Shown here in pieces: positions 44,174-51,614 of a DNA stretch of 64,000 nt. The stretch is from the NCBI GenBank assembly GCA_927441425.1, contig CAKMKG010000034.1, positions 1 through 64,000 of the forward strand, given 5' to 3'. A program made the translations under genes and the position numbers. This DNA is from an uncultured Bacillota bacterium. GTDB lineage: Bacteria > Bacillota > Clostridia > Peptostreptococcales > Anaerovoracaceae. Every line of letters begins with the position of its first letter. Within the stretch, counting starts at the first letter, position 1. Under the pieces are notes generated by a model. It saw nothing but the letters and a program-made list of their open reading frames with translations. It made no database searches and was not told where the DNA came from.

Positions 44174-45762
44174 TAACAGTAACGAATGTAAGCTTAAATT
44201 TTAGCGGAACAACACTTTTTAAAGATGTAAATTTAAAATTTACACGAGAAAATTGCTACGGAATCATTGGAGCGAACGGAGCAGGGAAATCAACATTTTT
44301 AAGGATCCTGTCAGGAGATCTGGAGCCATCGTCCGGAGATGTAAGCATACCGAAGCACATGAGAATGTCAGTATTGAAGCAGGATCATTTTGTTTTTGAT
44401 GAATTCTCTGTGTTAGATACGATCATAATGGGAAACCAAAGACTATATGACATTATGAAAGAAAAGGACAGCTTATATGCCAAAGAGGATTTCTCCGATG
44501 AGGACGGAATCAGGGCTTCCGTGCTGGAAGGTGAATTTGCAGAATTGAACGGCTGGGAGTCGGAATCCGATGCAAGCAGACTAGTACAGGGGCTCGGTTT
44601 GGGAATCGATATTCTATATCGAGAGATGAATACACTGAATGGAAAAGAAAAAGTGAAAATCCTGCTGGCCCAGGCGCTGTTCGGCAAGCCGGATATCATC
44701 CTTCTGGACGAGCCGACCAATCACCTTGACATATTAGCCATCAACTGGCTGGAAGATTTTCTGCTGGATTATGAGGGAACCGTCATTGTGGTTTCCCACG
44801 ATAGACATTTTTTGAACACGGTATGTACGAGTATCGTAGATGTTGATTACGGGAAAATCAGAATGTTCGTTGGGAACTATGAGTTTTGGTACGAATCCAG
44901 TCAAATGATCCAAAAGATGCTGAAAGATCAGAGTAAGAAGAGCGAGGACAAAATTAAAGAGCTACAGAGCTTTATTCAGCGATTCTCCGCGAACAAATCC
45001 AAATCAAAACAGGCGACCTCAAGGAAAAAGCTTTTGGATAAGCTTACGGTTGATGAATTGCCGACTTCCTCGAGAAGATATCCCTTCGTTGGCTTTACTA
45101 TAGATCGGGAGCCCGGCAAGGAGATCCTTACAGTTGATGGAATCAGCAAGACGTTGGATGGAGTGCAGGTGTTGAAGGATATTTCCTTCCGTATGAACAA
45201 AGGAGACAAGATTGCCTTTGTCGGAGAAAATGAAATCGCAAATACCACATTGTTTAAAATATTGATGGAAGAAATGGAGCCCGATGAAGGTTCTTTCAAA
45301 TGGGGAGTCAGCACGTCCCAATCCTATTTCCCAATGGATCATTCTTCATTTTTCAAAGACAATGACCTGAATCTGGTTAAATGGCTCAGTCAGTTTACGG
45401 AGGAGACGACAGAATCCTTTATGAGAGGTTTTCTGGGGAGAATGCTCTTTTCCGGTGATGACGTATTCAAAGCGGTGAAGGTATTGTCCGGGGGAGAAAA
45501 GGTTCGCTGCATGCTTTCCAGAATGATGCTCTTTGGATCCAATGCCCTGGTACTGGATCAGCCCACCAACCATCTTGACCTAGAATCCATTACAGCGGTA
45601 AACAATGGTCTGATTGATTTTAAGGGCGTTTTATTATTTTCCTCCCACGATCATCAGTTCATTCAGACTGTCGCCAATCGTATCATTGAAATCAAAGAGG
45701 ACGGCACAATAAATGATAAAGCGTGTACCTACGATGAATACATTGAAAGCGCGTATTCTTAA
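44170..45762 (+). CDS. ABC-F family ATPase (YkpA/YbiT-like)
   Basis: A 530-residue soluble protein with two ABC domains and no membrane part, as in ribosome-associated ABC-F factors. Domain 1 has Walker A GANGAGKST and Walker B ILLDEPTNHLDI, but its signature is LNGKEKV. Domain 2 has signature LSGGEKVR and LVLDQPTNHLDLES. Its Walker A reads GENEIANTT and lacks the Lys, and a Gln replaces the catalytic Glu after the Walker B Asp. The charged linker (KKSEDKIKELQSFIQRFSANKSKSKQA) is present. It likely acts on stalled ribosomes. Confidence 0.88.
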   Translation: MITVTNVSLNFSGTTLFKDVNLKFTRENCYGIIGANGAGKSTFLRILSGDLEPSSGDVSIPKHMRMSVLKQDHFVFDEFSVLDTIIMGNQRLYDIMKEKDSLYAKEDFSDEDGIRASVLEGEFAELNGWESESDASRLVQGLGLGIDILYREMNTLNGKEKVKILLAQALFGKPDIILLDEPTNHLDILAINWLEDFLLDYEGTVIVVSHDRHFLNTVCTSIVDVDYGKIRMFVGNYEFWYESSQMIQKMLKDQSKKSEDKIKELQSFIQRFSANKSKSKQATSRKKLLDKLTVDELPTSSRRYPFVGFTIDREPGKEILTVDGISKTLDGVQVLKDISFRMNKGDKIAFVGENEIANTTLFKILMEEMEPDEGSFKWGVSTSQSYFPMDHSSFFKDNDLNLVKWLSQFTEETTESFMRGFLGRMLFSGDDVFKAVKVLSGGEKVRCMLSRMMLFGSNALVLDQPTNHLDLESITAVNNGLIDFKGVLLFSSHDHQFIQTVANRIIEIKEDGTINDKACTYDEYIESAYS

Positions 45763-45795
45763 TTCAGGACAGCCTTTCAGGAGGTGGATGAACAA

Positions 45796-46554
45796 ATGAG
45801 CAGAATACTGATTACCGGAGGTCCGACAAACGAATATATTGATGAGGTGATGAAGATCACCAATATGTCCACAGGCACTCTTTCAGTTACATTAGGTGAG
45901 TACTTTCTCAACCATGGAGATGAGGTTTGCCTGATTCTCAACCATCGCGTCAATGCTGATCACATCATTTCAAAGTTTCATTCCGGTGAAAAGCTTACAT
46001 TTCACTGGGTTGAAACAACGGATGAAATGATGAAGGCGCTGGAAATAGAAAGCAGAAATTCCTACGACGCCGTAATTCATGCGGCGGCAGTTGGTGACTA
46101 TAAGGCCGACTTTTCCTTCCTGATGGAGGATTTGGCGGAAGAATTGTATGAGACGAGCAGGAAAACCGGCGGCTTTCATTCGGCAGAGGATATACTAAAT
46201 CTTCTGACAAACCCCAAATGCAGGCTTGACGACAGCTCAAAAATCAGCAGTTATCAGGCTAATCTCACAGTAAAATTGGGACTTACGCCTAAAATTATTG
46301 CCCGTCTCAGGGAATGGTATCCCGAGGCAAAGCTGATCGGCTGTAAGCTGCTTGAGAATGTCCCCAAAGAGGAATTGTTTGACGTGGCAGCAAAGTTGTG
46401 CAAAAAGAATCAAATGGATTATATTCTTGCCAATGACCTGGCAGACCTTCGCAGCGGACAGCCTGCAAGATATCTGGTAGGCAAGGGGGGATATACCGGT
46501 GTAACGCTTGAAACTCCAAAGAATATCTACGATTTCATAATTGAATTAATATGA
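45796..46554 (+). CDS. coaB: Stand-alone phosphopantothenate-cysteine ligase (CoaB-like)
   Basis: A 252-residue CoaB domain without the CoaC flavodomain. ILITGGPTNEYIDEVMKITNMSTGTLSVTLGEYFLNHGDEV is the nucleotide-binding start. VIHAAAVGDYKAD, the Lys-containing KISSYQANLTVKLGLTPKII and YILANDL are the active-site blocks. It ligates cysteine to 4'-phosphopantothenate in CoA synthesis. Separate CoaB and CoaC occur in streptococci and some clostridia. The start is ATG 45796 with AGGAGG upstream. Confidence 0.8.
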   Translation: MSRILITGGPTNEYIDEVMKITNMSTGTLSVTLGEYFLNHGDEVCLILNHRVNADHIISKFHSGEKLTFHWVETTDEMMKALEIESRNSYDAVIHAAAVGDYKADFSFLMEDLAEELYETSRKTGGFHSAEDILNLLTNPKCRLDDSSKISSYQANLTVKLGLTPKIIARLREWYPEAKLIGCKLLENVPKEELFDVAAKLCKKNQMDYILANDLADLRSGQPARYLVGKGGYTGVTLETPKNIYDFIIELI

Positions 46555-46574
46555 TACATAATTAAATACTTAAC

Positions 46575-46603
46575 AAAGGGACGGAATGATCTGTCCTTTT
46601 TTT
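46575..46603 (+). terminator. Rho-independent terminator after coaB
   Basis: AAAGGGACGG and CTGTCCTTTT pair over a 6-nt loop (10 bp including G-U pairs), running into a T-rich tract. Confidence 0.85.
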
Positions 46604-46653
46604 ATTTTTTATTCGTATTTTATGAATGAATCACTATTTTTTCAAGATATCTA

Positions 46654-46712
46654 TTTACATGAGTGGAGAGATTTGATATAAATATTCCATATTTAGATAA
46701 TTAACTAAATAT
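46654..46712 (+). promoter_or_regulatory. Promoter and 24-bp palindromic operator of the SdpRI pair
   Basis: TTTACA (46654-46659) and TATAAA (46677-46682) are 17 nt apart. A 24-bp palindrome (46689-46712, ATATTTAG-ATAATTAA-CTAAATAT) with only one mismatched base pair lies right over the expected transcription start. That is the position for autorepression by the ArsR-type protein encoded next. Confidence 0.65.
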
Positions 46713-46750
46713 GTAATTAAAAACAGAAATAAAAGCCGGAGGTGAGAAAA

Positions 46751-47047
46751 ATGTCCAATCAAAACAACGCTTTTAAGGCACTTTCCGATCCGACTCGAAG
46801 AAAGATCCTTCAAATGCTCAAAGAGAAGGACTTGACTGCTGGTGAGATTGCGGATGCCTTTCATATATCGAAGCCCAGTATCAGCCATCACTTGAATTTG
46901 CTGAAACGTGCAAATCTGGTAATAGATGAAAGGCAAGGACAAAATATTATCTATTCGCTGAATACGACTGTGTTTCAGGAGTTGTTGGGTTTTTTTCTGA
47001 ATTTCATTGACAAAGAGGAGGTTGATGATAATGAATTTAAATTTTAA
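46751..47047 (+). CDS. ArsR/SdpR-family transcriptional repressor
   Basis: A 98-residue winged-helix regulator. FKALSDPTRRKILQMLKEKDLTAGEIADAFHISKPSISHHLNLLKRANLV is the complete ArsR-type DNA-binding domain, with no metal-binding CxC. The closest known arrangement is B. subtilis sdpR. ATG 46751 has GGAGG upstream. Its end overlaps the next gene by 17 nt. Confidence 0.9.
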   Translation: MSNQNNAFKALSDPTRRKILQMLKEKDLTAGEIADAFHISKPSISHHLNLLKRANLVIDERQGQNIIYSLNTTVFQELLGFFLNFIDKEEVDDNEFKF

Positions 47048-47681
47048 AAGAGAATGGCCGTTACTGCTGATTCTTTCCTGTACGCTCATTGCGGCAATCA
47101 TAATGTATCCACATATGCCCGAACAGGTTCCCATTCATTGGAACGCGCAGGGTGAGGTCGATGACTACGGATCCAGGCTTTTCGGAACCTTTTTCTTGCC
47201 GACGCTGAACATTTTAATGTATATTTTACTTATCATATTGCCGAAGCTTGATCCCAAGCGGGCAAACTACAGCAAATTTGACAGTGCCTATTTGACGATA
47301 CGATATTCGATGCATCTCTTTTTTACCCTTATATTTGGAGTGACAGTGATCGCTTCTCTCGGTTATCCGGTTCAAATTGACAAATGGATCCCTGCCGGTG
47401 TTGCCATTTTGTTTATTGTATTGGGAAATGTCATGGGCAGAGTACGGCATAATTACTTCGTGGGCTTTAAATATCCATGGACACTGGCAAACGAGGAAGT
47501 ATGGAAAAGGACACACCAGTTTGGTGCCAAGTTAATGGTGATCGGCGGCTTCGCCGCATTGATTGGTGTGATTTTCACCAGTGGTTCCGTAGGCTTTATG
47601 GTTTTAATGGCAGGCGTGCTGGTTCCAACGATCATAACTACAATTTACTCGTATGTTATTTATAAGCAAATCACCAGATAA
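47031..47681 (+). CDS. SdpI/DUF1648-family membrane protein
   Basis: A 216-residue protein with about six membrane segments. HMPEQVPIHWNAQGEVDDYGSR is the DUF1648 signature, and GNVMGRVRHNYFVGFKYPWTLANEEVWKRTHQFGAK is the SdpI signature. B. subtilis SdpI both protects against the SDP toxin and sequesters SdpR. The gene order here (repressor, then membrane protein, overlapping) is the same, but no toxin gene is seen in the window. The start is ATG 47031 with GAGGAGG. Confidence 0.88.
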   Translation: MNLNFKREWPLLLILSCTLIAAIIMYPHMPEQVPIHWNAQGEVDDYGSRLFGTFFLPTLNILMYILLIILPKLDPKRANYSKFDSAYLTIRYSMHLFFTLIFGVTVIASLGYPVQIDKWIPAGVAILFIVLGNVMGRVRHNYFVGFKYPWTLANEEVWKRTHQFGAKLMVIGGFAALIGVIFTSGSVGFMVLMAGVLVPTIITTIYSYVIYKQITR

Positions 47682-47745
47682 ATTATGCTAGTAATATAAA
47701 TTATAGAAAAGTACTGGACAAGAAAATATCGGAGTAGCTTTGCTC

Positions 47746-47866
47746 AAATAATCCTCTTGAAAGAATAAGGTCTTTGGCAAATGACGAAGTCATTTTAGGA
47801 AAACACCGTTGTACGGACTGCGTTTGTTTTCCGTTCCAAAGACCATGATTGAAAGAGAGATTATTT
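47746..47866. other. Multi-stem structured element between convergent genes
   Basis: About 121 nt that fold into nested helices. The outer stem is AAATAATC/GATTATTT and the next GGTCTTTGG/CCAAAGACC (9 bp). Two inner hairpins follow: AAATGAC-gaa-GTCATTT and GGAAAAC/GTTTTCC, the latter enclosing CCGT-tgt-ACGG. There is no ORF and no U-run. It could be a small structured RNA or a MITE-like repeat. I do not recognise it. Confidence 0.55.
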
Positions 47867-47903
47867 CAAAACTGCGACTATTTTCTGTACAGTACGTTCT
47901 ATT

Positions 47904-49586
47904 TTAATATGAGTTCTCATAATTACTCATCGGTTCATTTTTCTTCAGCATGCCGTCGAAGACATCCCAGATTCGATCCTCTCCCTGGCCGAACTGCCAG
48001 CAGGCAGAGCCTGCCAAATTATATTGAGAGACCAAATTCAGCCGATTGGAAATGGAACGAGTATCTTCAATCCAAATCTTACTCATATTGGCACCGCTGG
48101 CGTATTCCACATAATATTGCTTCTCCTTGTCCCGCCAAACGGGAGTCAGGTTTTTCGATGCAACGGTACTTCGGACCGCCGGCATTTTCGCGGAAGGATT
48201 CGAAATAACTTTCCCGGTACTATCTACGGTCCAAACTCTGGTATAGAGCGGAATACCCATTAACAGCTTAGAAGCAGGAACATCCTTAAGCGTAGCTTTT
48301 ATCGCATCCTCAACCCATGGCAAAGAAGCGATGGAACCTGCGGCAGGACTTCCCCCATAATGCTCGTCATAGGTCATTACCACCAGATAGTCGACATATT
48401 TTGAAAGGGAGGCCCGGTCATATTCTATCGTCCAAGGCCTTGGGATCAAGGTATCGATGGACAAAACAAGACCTTGCTTTTCCGTATAATTTCTCATCAA
48501 TGCGGTAAATGAGACAAGACCGGCTGCATCGCCGTCAGCCACATCCTCATAATCGATATTGATCCCATCCACATCATAAAGACAGGAATAAAAGATATAT
48601 TGAGCGACGGACTTGTTCAATAGTCCACTGTTGTTAAAGGTTTTTGTAGTGAAAGCAGTGGAACCTTTTGTTGACATATTATTTGTTATGGTAGCCCAAA
48701 CCATATATCCTTTGGAATGAGCAGAAGTAGTATAACCCTTGTCTCCATTGTTTTCAACGCTTCCATCACCATCAGTAATCAGATCGAACCAAGTAGGAGA
48801 TAAAATGTCAAGGCCGTTATGCTTGATTGCCGGCGCACTGGGTGTAACGGAGCCCACATACTCCCAAGCAAGATTGATTTTCTCACTGCCTCTTTTGAAT
48901 TTTGATTTCTTTGGAGCATAAAAATCAATCTTAGCCAGATCGATTTCCGATATGGTGACGTAATCTTTCATGACATAGACGGTGCCTCCGTCTTCCGATG
49001 ATAGCTTATAATAATTATCTGTTTCACCTGTGATAAATACTGTATCGTTTAAACTCATATTCACCGTGGCGCCTTGCCCATCCAGAAGGGAAGAAATCCC
49101 TTGCACATTGCTTTCGTTGATCTTCGCGATCTTATCAGTCCCTGAATACGCGCGCATCTTAATGCTATCGTCGGATACGGTGTAGCTAAGCTTGAAAAAC
49201 TGTTCCGTTGTGTTTAACGGAAAATAAAGCTCTTTCTCGATTTCTCTTAAAGGGATGTAGACGTTCCCTGCATAGGTTTTTACAAAATTGGTGGTTGCGT
49301 CGTCTGCCATCATGATGTTTTGAGATGAAAGGTTGATGACAAGCCGTTTCTTCCCTTGATCAACTATGATTCCTGGGTTGTTGGCATAAGTGCCGAGCAA
49401 GGAAATGGGCAAATATGGTGTATTGTTTATATAATAACCTCTCTGGCTTATCCTCTTACTATTATAATACAAGGAATAGGAGCCGTCATCTGCTCCGAAC
49501 GCCGGAAGATAAAGCAGAAGCCCGCTGTTGATTCCTGTAATAATCAGACAAAAAATGATGAATACTGAAATTACTCTTTTCTTCAT
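47904..49586 (-). CDS. Secreted GH18 glycosidase with copper-amine-oxidase-like and SH3 domains
   Basis: A 560-residue exported protein from ATG 49586 (AAGGGGTA upstream). After a signal peptide or anchor (VISVFIIFCLIITGINSGLLL) comes a Cu-amine-oxidase-N-like wall module (residues about 45-140). A small SH3-type segment (about 155-205) follows, then the GH18 barrel. VDGINIDYED contains catalytic Glu347 in the DxxDxDxE motif. Related YaaH/SleL-like enzymes cleave cortex or wall N-acetylglucosamine links. It is convergent with the SdpI-like gene. Confidence 0.88.
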   Translation of the reverse strand: MKKRVISVFIIFCLIITGINSGLLLYLPAFGADDGSYSLYYNSKRISQRGYYINNTPYLPISLLGTYANNPGIIVDQGKKRLVINLSSQNIMMADDATTNFVKTYAGNVYIPLREIEKELYFPLNTTEQFFKLSYTVSDDSIKMRAYSGTDKIAKINESNVQGISSLLDGQGATVNMSLNDTVFITGETDNYYKLSSEDGGTVYVMKDYVTISEIDLAKIDFYAPKKSKFKRGSEKINLAWEYVGSVTPSAPAIKHNGLDILSPTWFDLITDGDGSVENNGDKGYTTSAHSKGYMVWATITNNMSTKGSTAFTTKTFNNSGLLNKSVAQYIFYSCLYDVDGINIDYEDVADGDAAGLVSFTALMRNYTEKQGLVLSIDTLIPRPWTIEYDRASLSKYVDYLVVMTYDEHYGGSPAAGSIASLPWVEDAIKATLKDVPASKLLMGIPLYTRVWTVDSTGKVISNPSAKMPAVRSTVASKNLTPVWRDKEKQYYVEYASGANMSKIWIEDTRSISNRLNLVSQYNLAGSACWQFGQGEDRIWDVFDGMLKKNEPMSNYENSY

Positions 49587-49770
49587 AAAAATACCCCTTA
49601 AAATGGCTGTAAAGCTTATCATAAGATCTCATTTTTTAAACATTATATACTATACAGGAACGGTTTTCTATGCTTTAATAGGAAAGATATCATTAAGACT
49701 GTGTTACAAAATGATGTACCTATGTACCATTGAAAACAGGATTTGAATTTACAAAAGGAGCAAACATCCA

Positions 49771-51453
49771 ATGAGGGGCACATTACGAAGAGGATTCAAT
49801 GCAGTGATTGTGATTGCATTGGTTATTACAGTCATTTTAACTGTTAACTATGGCCAGAAGTTGATAGGAGAAGATGCGAAAAAAAAAGCGGAAAGACTGC
49901 AGGCAGAGCCACCTACGGCAATTGAAGCTGATCAAAAGAAACGAATCCAAGAGGAACATGAGAAATCTGTGAAAAGTCAGCTTGAAGAAGAGCAGCAGAA
50001 GGAAACTTATCTCCTTGAAGCGATTAATCATGGGACTGTTCTCTTTACAAATAAAGTAGACGGCTATACGATACAAATTCCCGGAGATATGAAGGCTGAT
50101 ATGAGATTTTCTAATATCAGGGCGGTTCTGGAGAACGAGAACCTCAAGATAGAAATCTACCGTCAGGAAATAGAGAATTCGACGGAAGCCAGTATCGAAA
50201 GCTATGTCAACTATTCCAATCAATTTATCGATAACAAAATAGATCATTATTATAAAATGGAAGGGGAGACCAAAATCGGCGGCAGAACGGTCTCCTTTCT
50301 GGAATGGTCCAGAAGAGCGTTGGCAAAGGTAGAGAATGATAAATTTCATTACGCGACCGTTGAAGTACCGCTTTCGGAGCAGGAAGTGATCTCTTTCCTT
50401 TTCAAAAGCAGCCAAAGATTTGAAAACAATCACTATCTGGATATCGTCCGAACCTTAGAACTCATTGAAAAAACAGCAGAACCGTATGTTCAAAAGATTC
50501 ATAAAACGGAAAACACAAGCTGGGATGAGAAAACGACAAGGGTTTATGATCAATATTTTAATGATCAAGCAAGACTAGAATGGGGTATCTTCGAAACAGA
50601 TGCCCCGGTTAAATATACAGAGCTGAAGAACATAGAGAATAAGCTTGATTTCACCTTCCCGATCCTTTTGTACTATACTGGGATCCTTGAAAATAGAGAG
50701 ATGCATCCAAATCTATCCGAAGCTCTTGCGAATGCTAAAAAAGAGGGCCGCATCCTTGAACTTACGCTGCAGACTGTAGAACAGACTCCGGGGAAAGGGA
50801 ACATGGTCTATGATGTTCTCGATGGAAAATATGATCGCTATTTAAAGAATTATGTTAGGGAAGTAGTCGATTCGGGAGCACCGGTTTTATTTCGCCTTGG
50901 AAATGAAATGAACGGGGACTGGTGTGTCTATTCTTCTCATCATACATCAAAGGATACGGACATCTTCAAGGCCTTCTATTATTATATCTATCGGCTCTTC
51001 GAGGAAGCGGAAGCAGATAATGTGATCTGGATCTGGAATCCAAATGGAAAATCATTTCCGGATTTCAAATGGAATGACGCATTATGCTACTATCCGGGTG
51101 ATGAATTTGTGGATGTAATCGGTATGACCAGCTATAATACAGGAACCTATTACGAAAGCGAAACCTGGATGGAATTTGACCAGATGTACGATTCCCTCTA
51201 CAGGAAATATATCGAGCTTTATGAAAAGCCCCTCATGATCACCGAATTTTCATCCAGCAGCGTGGGTGGCAGCAAGGAAGCCTGGGTTGCGAACATGTTC
51301 CGGAGTATTGATAAATACGATAGAATCAAAGTAGCGATATGGTGGGACGGCTGTGATTGGGACGCAGAAGGGAATGTGGCAAGGTCCTACTTCATCGATG
51401 AAACAGAGGAGTTGGTCCGACTGTTCCGGGAAAACCTTACACGCTTTAAATAA
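49771..51453 (+). CDS. Membrane-anchored GH26 (beta-mannanase-like) glycoside hydrolase
   Basis: A 560-residue protein with an N-terminal membrane helix (VIVIALVITVILTVNY), a charged coiled segment (about residues 30-75) and a domain of unknown type to about residue 240. The C-terminal GH26 barrel has LGNEMNGDW, carrying acid/base Glu379, and MITEFSSSS, carrying nucleophile Glu492. It probably cleaves a mannan- or other beta-linked surface polymer on the outside of the cell. The ribosome site is AAAGGAG. Neighbouring LTA-synthase genes suggest a role at the cell envelope. Confidence 0.85.
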   Translation: MRGTLRRGFNAVIVIALVITVILTVNYGQKLIGEDAKKKAERLQAEPPTAIEADQKKRIQEEHEKSVKSQLEEEQQKETYLLEAINHGTVLFTNKVDGYTIQIPGDMKADMRFSNIRAVLENENLKIEIYRQEIENSTEASIESYVNYSNQFIDNKIDHYYKMEGETKIGGRTVSFLEWSRRALAKVENDKFHYATVEVPLSEQEVISFLFKSSQRFENNHYLDIVRTLELIEKTAEPYVQKIHKTENTSWDEKTTRVYDQYFNDQARLEWGIFETDAPVKYTELKNIENKLDFTFPILLYYTGILENREMHPNLSEALANAKKEGRILELTLQTVEQTPGKGNMVYDVLDGKYDRYLKNYVREVVDSGAPVLFRLGNEMNGDWCVYSSHHTSKDTDIFKAFYYYIYRLFEEAEADNVIWIWNPNGKSFPDFKWNDALCYYPGDEFVDVIGMTSYNTGTYYESETWMEFDQMYDSLYRKYIELYEKPLMITEFSSSSVGGSKEAWVANMFRSIDKYDRIKVAIWWDGCDWDAEGNVARSYFIDETEELVRLFRENLTRFK

Positions 51454-51511
51454 AATGAACGCATTATTCCATTTGAATTGTGAAATTTCGATGAATTTCC
51501 ACCATAGATTC

Positions 51512-51577
51512 TTGTCTAATCATTGAAAATATACTATAATAATCGCTATGGATCGGCCGTGCCGATGCCTTTTTTTC
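51512..51577 (+). promoter_or_regulatory. Promoter followed at once by a terminator-like hairpin, upstream of ltaS
   Basis: TTGTCT (51512-51517) and TATAAT (51535-51540) are 17 nt apart. Only about 10 nt later GGATCGGC-cgt-GCCGATGCC and a T7 run (51550-51577) form a terminator. RNA from this promoter would stop after about 30 nt unless read-through occurs. Otherwise the hairpin ends the GH26 transcript. Confidence 0.6.
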
Positions 51578-51614
51578 GCAGTTTAAGAGTTATATCTAAA
51601 ACAGGAGTAATGAA

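Noticed and set aside
46742-46750. GTG 46742 as start of the ArsR-type gene
   Set aside because: It lies inside the GGAGG ribosome site that serves ATG 46751.
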